This document shows, one piece after another, positions 17,326 through 23,568 of a stretch of 48,276 bases of DNA (position 1 is the first letter of the stretch; each line of letters starts with the position of its first letter). The notes under the pieces are model-generated. The model worked only from the letters and a program-made list of their open reading frames with translations, did not search any database and was not told where the DNA came from. This stretch comes from a virus. The stretch covers positions 1-48,276 of IMG/VR virus record IMGVR_UViG_3300042987_001511. One strand, given 5' to 3'. Both the position numbers and the translations under genes were made by a program.

Positions 17326-18278
17326 TACCAGCCTTCTATTCTGCGAATAACTTCCATTTCAGTGATCAATGGTCCCAAGTTATGTTTGTCACTATTATAA
17401 TGACGTTTAAAGAATTTACTTTGGTCACTATCTAATGCACACATCGGCAAGCCTAATTTATTTTTTAAATCTATACCATATGCCTCTGATAATTCTAACG
17501 GATCTTCATTTTTAATTTTATCCCACATTTCAATATAGTTGTCAAACCATTGTACATTAGCATGATTCCAGTCAGTAAGCATTGTCATATGTGTCCCCAT
17601 ACGGGCTCCCATTATAGCCCACTCACCATTTTCTACATCCATGCCGACATTCTGCCAAATAGTTAAGTTGTTGAGATTTCTGCTTGCCACAGTTTCTTTG
17701 AATTCTTCTACTGTTGGTACAGCACCTTTGTTTAGGCACATCTTAACACCTTCTCTAAATCCAGCACGCCAGGCTTGAAAGGGTGTGTAGTTAGGATGTG
17801 TCGTTGAGTAGCAATCATACATAGCCCAATACAAATTGTCTTTACTATCTAAACAAAAATCGGCGATACGTGTTATATCACCTTCTTTTTGATTTTCATG
17901 TGTTTTCATATTAGCAACATAAGTCTTTGTCCAAGAACTCATGCCGCCGTTGCCATAACGTAATCCATTAATGGCGTTGACTGCCTTCCAACGAAACTGT
18001 GCTATTTTGTATTTAGGATCCTTACCAGTAAAGTCTAATTGAATGTTAAAGAATTCTTCATCAGGCATGTTGTCGCCATCGATAAGAATGAATCGTTCAG
18101 TATCACTTGCTTCGCCGGCGGCTTTATGGGCAGCATCGCTACCTTTAACACCGTCAACACGTTTAGCCCAAGGAACCATGTTCTTAATCTTGAGCCAAAA
18201 TTCTTCTTTTTGTGGCTCATCATAACTTAGGTATACGCAGTCTAAATCTGCAACGTCAACAATATCATCCGAGTTCAT
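17325..18278 (-). CDS. GT-A-type glycosyltransferase-like protein
   Basis: The 317-residue protein begins with a Rossmann-like strand (DCVYLSYDEP), then VPWAKRVDGVKGSDAAHKAA and FILIDGDNMPDEEFF. The DGDN at 67-70 sits where GT-A enzymes carry the metal-binding DxD, and QFRWKAVNAINGLRYGNGG follows. Remembered relatives occur in marine phages and bacteria as putative glycosyltransferases; sugar and acceptor are unknown. It overlaps the 116-residue gene by 14 bases and leads into the radical SAM array by TAATG, so glycosyl transfer and radical chemistry are co-transcribed. Fold assignment moderately confident. Confidence 0.72.
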   Translation of the reverse strand: MNSDDIVDVADLDCVYLSYDEPQKEEFWLKIKNMVPWAKRVDGVKGSDAAHKAAGEASDTERFILIDGDNMPDEEFFNIQLDFTGKDPKYKIAQFRWKAVNAINGLRYGNGGMSSWTKTYVANMKTHENQKEGDITRIADFCLDSKDNLYWAMYDCYSTTHPNYTPFQAWRAGFREGVKMCLNKGAVPTVEEFKETVASRNLNNLTIWQNVGMDVENGEWAIMGARMGTHMTMLTDWNHANVQWFDNYIEMWDKIKNEDPLELSEAYGIDLKNKLGLPMCALDSDQSKFFKRHYNSDKHNLGPLITEMEVIRRIEGW

Positions 18279-18615
18279 ATGTGTTTAATTTCCACTTTTG
18301 TTTTTTAATTTTGTCTTTCTTTTCTACAACTATACTAACATCTTCTAATGCACAATCACGCCCTTCTTTATTGTCGGGCATCAACTTAGATATAATTGCA
18401 TTAGGTTGAACAGTTGAGATTTTACCATCTATAACTCTAACATCAGGTCTTGCAGCCGCAAATGTCATTGCGTCAATCAGAATGTAGGTGCCTTCTAACT
18501 TTTCTGATGTATAGGTGATCACTCTACCAGCATCGTCATAATATAAACGAAACTCTGGTGGAACGATTTTGGGTGCTTCCCAAATTATAATGTAATCTTC
18601 TTTAGTATCACTCAT
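18265..18615 (-). CDS. Conserved phage protein of unknown function (116 aa)
   Basis: I do not recognise a domain. The protein is soluble and mixed alpha/beta, with a motif-like centre (FRLYYDDAGRVITY, then GTYILIDAMTFAAARPDVRVIDGK) and a lysine-rich end. It is coupled on both sides: ATGA overlap with the glycosyltransferase-like gene at 18612 and a 14-base overlap with the one at 17325. Similar small proteins beside glycosyltransferase-like genes come to mind from marine phage genomes, but no role is known to me. Confidence 0.7.
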   Translation of the reverse strand: MSDTKEDYIIIWEAPKIVPPEFRLYYDDAGRVITYTSEKLEGTYILIDAMTFAAARPDVRVIDGKISTVQPNAIISKLMPDNKEGRDCALEDVSIVVEKKDKIKKQKWKLNTYELG

Positions 18616-19406
18616 TTTAACACCATTAGTTTATCAGAAAAATTCTTGATTTGATAGTGAAATGGATATTGTTGCGGTACTGTATTAACTCGTAGTGTGT
18701 GCGGTAATATCTCATAGACTAGTGTATCAGTCCAATTTTCTGTTGGCATGCCATTGATCCATTGTTTCATATGAACCATGCTCATCGCTTCAAAATTAGG
18801 CAATGTTGTATTTTCTTTGCCTAGTATATGTGACGCTATAGCGTATGCCCAGTCAGTTGTCACTGGCTCATCGGCATTACACTTTAATATATTAATATAA
18901 TATTTCCAATTTTCAAATACATCTTTGACAATAGCAAAAAATTTCTCTGCTAATTCTGATTTTTTAAAGTATGTAATAGCATTGTAGCAATTCGGTAATC
19001 CATTATCATCTATAAACTTTCTGTAAGCACGTATATCAGATATTTCTTGTTTAAAGTTTCTGATGGTAGTAGAAATTACAAGGTCTCTAATTGATAATGC
19101 ATCCCACCAATAATCTATTGATGTTGGAATAAACAAGTCTGCTTCTAATTTAATTGTGTATTCATATGGACTTGCTTCATATACTTGCCAGTCGTTGACT
19201 AGTTTCCAATCACTATTGGGCGCTAAGTCTCCATATGGTAATTTAACTACGTTATCAAATGTTTTTGACTTTACTTTTTCATCTGTGATTAACGTAACGT
19301 GACTATTTGGCATAGTTCGCTTAATGCTACGTCCTAAAACTTCTGCACATTGTACATAGTCAACTTTATTAGTGTTCTGCGCTAAGATTACAAATCCTTT
19401 ATTCAC
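18612..19406 (-). CDS. GT-A-type glycosyltransferase-like protein (264 aa)
   Basis: The start is GTG at 19404-19406 with GGAG seven bases upstream. Residues 5-42 (FVILAQNTNKVDYVQCAEVL to HVTLITDE) resemble the donor-binding strand-helix-strand of GT8/GT32-like enzymes. KLEADLF at about 87-92 supplies an ExD in place of DxD, and NAITYFKKSELAEKFF follows in the usual acceptor-side position. It is a diverged paralogue of the adjacent 275-residue protein (DVD, VTLVTDE, VVMFRKTERAKQIF). It overlaps that gene by 8 bases. No membrane segment is present. Family fair, sugar unknown. Confidence 0.75.
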   Translation of the reverse strand: MNKGFVILAQNTNKVDYVQCAEVLGRSIKRTMPNSHVTLITDEKVKSKTFDNVVKLPYGDLAPNSDWKLVNDWQVYEASPYEYTIKLEADLFIPTSIDYWWDALSIRDLVISTTIRNFKQEISDIRAYRKFIDDNGLPNCYNAITYFKKSELAEKFFAIVKDVFENWKYYINILKCNADEPVTTDWAYAIASHILGKENTTLPNFEAMSMVHMKQWINGMPTENWTDTLVYEILPHTLRVNTVPQQYPFHYQIKNFSDKLMVLK

Positions 19407-20226
19407 GAATTAACTCCACAAAATTATCTTTATTCATTACGTGAAAATCGCAATCTTTAATAATTGCATATTCTTTACGAATTTTACCACGTTGCCAGTT
19501 ATCAAACATTACTATAAATTCTGTATTGTATGGATCATCACTATTTCTATATACAGTGGTATTCTTACCTACATGTATTAAGTCCCAGGGTATTATATCA
19601 TTTGACGCAACACTATGTCCATTTGCTATGCGTAATGCAAGTGTAAGTGCGTAATCGTTTCTATACACGCCTGCTACAAAACTATGAATGTCAGCGTAAT
19701 GACTATAATTTTCCTGTATCATTTTCAAACATTCAAAAATTTGTTTAGCACGTTCTGTTTTTCTGAACATGACTACTGTAGCCCAAAGAGTTTTAAAACT
19801 ATATGAACTCAATACTTCTTGTGCGGCGCCAGGATGCATTAAGAAACTAGTATTGTCGTGACAGCAAAAGTCTAATCCAGTATCAAAGGTCTTTAATAAT
19901 TTATCAGAATTGACCATATAATCTACGTCAAGCAATAATGTTTCATCATATGGACTTAACTCATATGCTTGATATCTGCCCTTATTGATCCAAACCTGAT
20001 ATTCACGTATATTGTTTTTATCTGGAACTACTGTGATTATTTTATCAAAAGGATGGTCACCCTCAGGTTTAGACTCTTCATCCGTAACAAGTGTCACAGG
20101 AAGATTCAAAAAGTGATTAACACGTTTGGCAGTATACTCTGCCATTTTATAATAGTTATATCTAGGCGAATTGAATGCAAATAGAATAACGCCTCGATTT
20201 ACCTTTTTGTTTCTAGTTCTTGCCAT
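19399..20226 (-). CDS. GT-A-type glycosyltransferase-like protein (275 aa)
   Basis: After a basic N-terminus, GVILFAFNSPRYNYYKMAEY leads into PVTLVTDEE and then LLLDVDYMV, where D100-V-D102 fits the metal-binding DxD of GT-A glycosyltransferases. VVMFRKTERAKQIF aligns with the equivalent stretch of the next protein. It may start downstream of the chosen ATG, because the first 28 bases overlap the previous gene out of frame and no Shine-Dalgarno is clear; the core begins near residue 12. Together with the next gene it forms a tandem pair just after the tail-fibre genes, which suggests virion or host-surface glycosylation (inference). Confidence 0.75.
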   Translation of the reverse strand: MARTRNKKVNRGVILFAFNSPRYNYYKMAEYTAKRVNHFLNLPVTLVTDEESKPEGDHPFDKIITVVPDKNNIREYQVWINKGRYQAYELSPYDETLLLDVDYMVNSDKLLKTFDTGLDFCCHDNTSFLMHPGAAQEVLSSYSFKTLWATVVMFRKTERAKQIFECLKMIQENYSHYADIHSFVAGVYRNDYALTLALRIANGHSVASNDIIPWDLIHVGKNTTVYRNSDDPYNTEFIVMFDNWQRGKIRKEYAIIKDCDFHVMNKDNFVELIRE

Positions 20227-20504
20227 TCGTTATACCATTCTTTCATTACTGTACTATTAACTTCAGTTAATGTGTTGAGTAGTGCTTTTCTATCAACCTC
20301 AACAGGGTTGTCAAAAGTGTCTAATAAGACTACCTTTTTAGAGGCAAAAGAATTTAGGAACGAAATGGTCTGAGCATCGGCTCGCCAAAGTCCACCTTGC
20401 TCTGCTATTAATAGTTTGCTGTTGTATTTTTCTTTGAGATAAGCCTTAGCCGAATTATGATTAAATCGTGCTTTGGCTTCTGCAATTAAGGTTTTGGTAT
20501 CCAT
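20199..20504 (-). CDS. Small conserved protein after the tail-fibre genes (101 aa)
   Basis: The function is not recognised. The protein is mostly helical and charged (LIAEAKARFNHNSAKAYLKE, ADAQTISFLNS, VEVDRKALLNTLTEV, MKEWYNEWQELE) with no membrane segment. By position directly after two probable tail-fibre genes it could be a fibre assembly factor or chaperone; this is inference from order only. AGGAG seven bases before the ATG is a strong ribosome site, but the ATG lies in an 11-bp hairpin arm (20497-20537). The 3' end overlaps the next gene by 28 bases. Confidence 0.75.
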   Translation of the reverse strand: MDTKTLIAEAKARFNHNSAKAYLKEKYNSKLLIAEQGGLWRADAQTISFLNSFASKKVVLLDTFDNPVEVDRKALLNTLTEVNSTVMKEWYNEWQELETKR

Positions 20505-20537
20505 CTATTCACTCCTACGAGTTATTTAGATGGATAC
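20497..20537 (-). promoter_or_regulatory. Hairpin pairing the start codon of the 101-aa gene
   Basis: Arms 20497-20507 and 20527-20537 are perfect 11-base inverted repeats (mRNA GUAUCCAUCUA and UAGAUGGAUAC) around a 19-base loop. The start codon is wholly inside the 3' arm and the AGGAG is in the loop. There is no U-tract, so a terminator is unlikely. Such a structure would hinder translation of read-through mRNA. Confidence 0.65.
20523..20530 (-). promoter_or_regulatory. Variant late-promoter octamer TCTAAATA inside the hairpin
   Basis: TCTAAATA differs from TATAAATA at one base. Its first four bases are the end of the hairpin 5' arm. A T4-type start about six bases downstream (near 20517) would leave out the 5' arm and leave AGGAG and ATG free. 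Promoter activity is uncertain because of the mismatch. Confidence 0.35.
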
Positions 20538-20555
20538 TTATGGTCTATAAAATTA

Positions 20556-21509
20556 TTATGCGCCTGTTACAGAACCTGCCAACGTCACGGAGCCCCATGA
20601 ATTAGCAAGATATGTAGTTTCGGGAGGCGTTAATGTCATTGTTGTTGCAGAACCAGTAGCAACTGTTAATCCATCTGGAACTTCGTCCCAAATAGTGTAT
20701 ACAGTAATAACCGAACCAGCATCACTATTTGAACCTTGTGTACCATTAGACTTAACAATAAATCTAATAAAGGTTGATAGATATCCCGAAGGACCGGTTG
20801 ACGCTAACTGTGTGAATACAGTAGCATTAGCCGTTGTTAATGCATAGTAACCTGTATTCTGAGAGATAGTTGGTGAATTGCCACCGCCACCAACTTTAGT
20901 AATACCGTTATACGAAACACCACCGATAGTTACTGTACCTGAACTTGGTGCTGACAATACTACAGTACCAACGTTACTTGCTAAGTTATTGAACAATAAG
21001 TTAATACCTGTACCACTTGGATGTGATACGGTCATCTTTAATTGTCCGCCTGAGTTAAAGAAATAACGTGCGGCATCACCGTTAGCAAAAGTAGCAGTAT
21101 GTGTGAATGTTAATGCACTTGACCATGTGCTAGCATAAGTTGCCGTGTTACTTGATGTTGATCCTTGTGATGTAGCATTAAGTCTGTTAGTATAAATTGT
21201 TTGCAAGTTAGTAGGTATGGCAGATAAGTATGTAATTGTTCCACCAGAACTAGGTGCTGTAACAGCACTTATAGAAGATGCTTGATGTAGTGCGGCGTTT
21301 GCTGTGTTGTTAACTAACGCTGTCCATTGACCCGTTGACGCAACAGTGTTTCCTGCGGATACGTTAGCAACAGCCGTCTGTCCGTAACCTGCGGTGGAAC
21401 CACCTGTAGCCCAGACAGCGTTCAATGTGTTAGCAGTAGTTGTGGGGTTGCCACCTACTAACGTATTGAAATCTGTCGCCTGTATTAATCCAAATTGTGC
21501 GTAACTCAT
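20556..21509 (-). CDS. Probable tail-fibre or virion protein (317 aa)
   Basis: The protein is rich in Ser, Thr, Gly, Ala and Asn with short beta-type repeats and no charged clusters, the composition of phage fibres. It opens with MSYAQFGLIQATDFNTLVGG, followed by VWATGGSTAGYGQTAVANV, a start pattern I associate with fibre-like proteins of marine T4-type phages. VIFHP-type baseplate motifs and collagen-like repeats are absent. It ends with TPPETTYLANSWGSVTLAG. It is last of the structural genes; its start follows the 411-aa fibre gene by nine bases. Probably an adhesin or decoration at the tail; the receptor is unknown. Confidence 0.7.
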   Translation of the reverse strand: MSYAQFGLIQATDFNTLVGGNPTTTANTLNAVWATGGSTAGYGQTAVANVSAGNTVASTGQWTALVNNTANAALHQASSISAVTAPSSGGTITYLSAIPTNLQTIYTNRLNATSQGSTSSNTATYASTWSSALTFTHTATFANGDAARYFFNSGGQLKMTVSHPSGTGINLLFNNLASNVGTVVLSAPSSGTVTIGGVSYNGITKVGGGGNSPTISQNTGYYALTTANATVFTQLASTGPSGYLSTFIRFIVKSNGTQGSNSDAGSVITVYTIWDEVPDGLTVATGSATTMTLTPPETTYLANSWGSVTLAGSVTGA

Positions 21510-21518
21510 GTCTTACCC

Positions 21519-22754
21519 TTACCTTATGATGACGATTGCTTCTACAGTACCGACACCGTGTGTTGTTTTATCTGCTAATGCTCTGCCAATAGTATTAAAG
21601 GCAGTTGCTTCACCTTGGTCAGCGGCACGGGCAATACCATTACCAGCACTTACAAGACGTTGACCCTTAGCAACTTGACCCATTACTTTAACATGAACTC
21701 GACCACTTACAGCAACAGGAGGATGTGTTTGATCATCGCCGGCACCTGCATTCATTAAGTAGGCAGCACTGTTAGATATAACACCGAATACGTCCTCACT
21801 TAATTCAAGTTTAACTGCTGTAATTTCTTTAGTACCACCCAACTGAACTACTGTGCCCGGATCATATGTTGTGTCTGCTTCAAAACGTTCTGCCAAGTCA
21901 GCATATGTTGCTTGTAATCTTGAGCCTGAACTTAATGTCCAATTACCTGTAATTGTACCTGCTGTAGTATTTGCACCGGTTGTTACTGTTGTTCCTACAA
22001 ATATTGTTGCACCTGTACCTACGTTACCTGTATAAGTTGGTAAGTATGCCGCAACGTTTGAGTTGCTGTATGCCGCGCCACCACCGAAAATGTTAGCACC
22101 GTTAGCATACATCAAATTGTCTGTTCTAATACCAATATTGCCGCCGCCAGTTACTACTAGGTTACCACCTGTAACCCACATTGCAGTACCTGCTACACTG
22201 TTTGCAGTGCCGGCGCCGTTTGCAGTCCAAACACCAGTTAGTGTTCCGTTAGTGGACTGTGAACCTGATGTGATTGCTGTAGTTGTTAATGTACCGATGT
22301 TCGCATTTGATATTGTGGCATTACCAATATTTGCTGAACCAGTGATTGTTAAATTGAGTGATGATATTAAATTACTTGCGGTTATGTCATTTGTTGCTGA
22401 TAAATTAGAAGCAGACAAATTACCTGTAACAGTTACCGCACCGAACGTTGTATTGCCACCGCTAGATGTAGCAGTCAATGCTAACCAAACGTTTGCGTTT
22501 GGGGCACCGTTAGTTGGACAAACATACAATGTGCTATTGTTAATATTATACCATAACTGACCCCTGATAGGATTTGCAGGGGGAGTATTAGCCGCAAAAT
22601 TTTCCACCATATGAACAAAGTTGGTGTCCAACGTTTGTCCATACCCAGGATAATTTCGGCCGGGTAAGCCTAAAGAGGTACTAGTTGTATTGATAGTACC
22701 GTCAGCAATGGTAGTTAGAACTGTACCATCACTTTTAACAATTGTATATGCCAT
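21519..22754 (-). CDS. Probable tail-fibre protein with C-terminal ADLAE-type domain (411 aa)
   Basis: ATG at 22754 is chosen because GGAG lies nine bases upstream; the longer frame would start at TTG 22760, only three bases from GGAG. The N-terminus (MAYTIVKSDGTVLTTIADGT, GLPGRNYPGYGQ, IRGQLWYNINNSTLYVC) is a conserved attachment region of marine phage fibres. The middle (about 95-285) is a Thr/Asn/Gly-rich beta shaft with repeats such as GNLSASNLSATNDITASNLI. The last ~130 residues (ATYADLAERFEADTTYDPG, FGVISNSAAYLMNAGAG, GRVHVKVMGQVAKGQRLVS) form a globular end domain that recalls autoprocessing chaperone tips of phage appendages; cleavage is not shown. GATAAATA lies 21 bases upstream. Confidence 0.78.
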   Translation of the reverse strand: MAYTIVKSDGTVLTTIADGTINTTSTSLGLPGRNYPGYGQTLDTNFVHMVENFAANTPPANPIRGQLWYNINNSTLYVCPTNGAPNANVWLALTATSSGGNTTFGAVTVTGNLSASNLSATNDITASNLISSLNLTITGSANIGNATISNANIGTLTTTAITSGSQSTNGTLTGVWTANGAGTANSVAGTAMWVTGGNLVVTGGGNIGIRTDNLMYANGANIFGGGAAYSNSNVAAYLPTYTGNVGTGATIFVGTTVTTGANTTAGTITGNWTLSSGSRLQATYADLAERFEADTTYDPGTVVQLGGTKEITAVKLELSEDVFGVISNSAAYLMNAGAGDDQTHPPVAVSGRVHVKVMGQVAKGQRLVSAGNGIARAADQGEATAFNTIGRALADKTTHGVGTVEAIVIIR

Positions 22755-22775
22755 AATCAATCACTCCGATGAATT

Positions 22776-22783
22776 TATTTATC
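22776..22783 (-). promoter_or_regulatory. Late-promoter octamer GATAAATA
   Basis: The octamer directly follows the TAA stop (22784-22786) of the 206-aa gene and lies 21 bases before the ATG at 22754, with CGGAGTG between them. This spacing suits a T4-type late promoter with a normal short leader. Confidence 0.6.
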
Positions 22784-23404
22784 TTAAATAGTTACTAAAT
22801 TAGTCAGGCTCTGAATCCTCACCGTATAATCTATCTGTATCTGTCTATTCAAAGACTTCTGTACAGGGTGGAAAATCACATGGGTCAATAGTCTTGTTAT
22901 GACATTTCCATTGCTGTCCGTACCGTAATTCGCCAATAATCCCAATTCGTCAAATACGTAACTTGAGTCAGTTTGGGTGCTGTTATCAAATGCAGCCTGC
23001 CCTGCTGGCTCGCCGTAATCTAATAAACACTGAACTAAAATATCTGTATATAAACGACCTGTTGTGTGGAACACCGTCATTTTATTTCTAGTCGGGTCTA
23101 AGTTAAAAACGCTGGTATCATCAACGATTTTAGCGTAGGTTTCGTTATAAAGAGCGGCATTTTGCCCAGTTGTATTGGGCGGCAGATATGTAATAATACC
23201 TGTTTCATCTACGCTAGCACCACCGTTTCCAAAGGCCATTTGATAAATTTCACCATAACCTCTACTGCTTAATGTATCTGCGATAGCCTCGCTCATGTTT
23301 TCGTAGTTGATGGCGTTTTTCTTATCCACAAAAACTTCTCCATTATTTGGATCATAGATTTTGAGGAAGCCCTCAACTTTATATGACAAGGTAATCACAG
23401 ACAT
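22784..23404 (-). CDS. Virion structural protein, probably tail or baseplate associated (206 aa)
   Basis: I recognise the type as a conserved structural protein of T4-like marine phages but cannot name a T4 counterpart. Visible features are an N-terminal beta segment (VEGFLKIYDPNNGEVFVDKKN), ENMSEAIADTLSSRGYGEIYQMAFGNGG, and a C-terminal THVIFHPVQKSLNRQIQIDYTVRIQ. The N-terminal segment recurs in the preceding 49-aa protein. The start overlaps that gene's stop as TAATG (23402-23406). It stands between the giant baseplate-type gene and the fibre genes, so a connector between baseplate and fibres is plausible (inference). Confidence 0.72.
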   Translation of the reverse strand: MSVITLSYKVEGFLKIYDPNNGEVFVDKKNAINYENMSEAIADTLSSRGYGEIYQMAFGNGGASVDETGIITYLPPNTTGQNAALYNETYAKIVDDTSVFNLDPTRNKMTVFHTTGRLYTDILVQCLLDYGEPAGQAAFDNSTQTDSSYVFDELGLLANYGTDSNGNVITRLLTHVIFHPVQKSLNRQIQIDYTVRIQSLTNLVTI

Positions 23405-23553
23405 TAATCATCCCCTCGCTTTTGAACTAATACCTCTTTGGAATTTGGATCAAAAATTTTAACACTTGATGAAAAGTAGAACCCCACATGCTCATTTGGC
23501 TTAGTGGTTTGTTCCGGCTTTTTATCAGTACTATTCGACTTATTTTCGTTCAT
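23404..23553 (-). CDS. Small protein sharing the N-terminal motif of the next gene (49 aa)
   Basis: The frame from ATG 23553 to TAA 23404-23406 encodes 49 residues, with a charged N-terminal half and VKIFDPNSKEVLVQKR at 31-46. This matches LKIYDPNNGEVFVDKK of the next protein at 9 of 16 positions. An in-frame ATG at 23568, directly after the stop of the giant gene, would add five residues. GATAAATA ends five bases before the inner ATG, and neither start has a good Shine-Dalgarno. The TAATG junction with the next gene and the similarity argue that this is a real gene. Perhaps both proteins bind the same partner through this segment. Confidence 0.65.
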   Translation of the reverse strand: MNENKSNSTDKKPEQTTKPNEHVGFYFSSSVKIFDPNSKEVLVQKRGDD

Positions 23554-23558
23554 TTCTT

Positions 23559-23566
23559 TATTTATC
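23559..23566 (-). promoter_or_regulatory. Late-promoter-like GATAAATA close to the 49-aa gene start
   Basis: GATAAATA is followed by five bases and then ATG 23553. Its first G is the last base of the alternative upstream ATG (23566-23568). A T4-type start would fall at or next to the A of ATG 23553. Confidence 0.45.
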
Positions 23567-23568
23567 AT

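Noticed and set aside
20497-20537. Hairpin as a transcription terminator
   Set aside because: There is no run of T after the stem on the transcribed strand, the loop is 19 bases and the arm contains the next start codon, so translational control fits better.
22063-22560. 165-codon open frame on the plus strand
   Set aside because: It is antisense to the Thr/Asn/Ala-rich fibre gene. Its Val/Pro/Ala-rich protein is what such coding sequence gives when read backwards, and no ribosome site is seen.
22755-22760. TTG start two codons before ATG 22754
   Set aside because: It is only three bases from GGAG, while ATG 22754 has a suitable spacing of nine. The same logic rejects GTG 12229. GTG 6786 is set aside because it only adds two residues and a longer overlap.
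23566-23568. ATG at 23568 as the start of the small gene
   Set aside because: Kept only as an alternative. It directly abuts the giant gene's stop and would add five residues, but it overlaps GATAAATA, so RNA made from that octamer could not include it.
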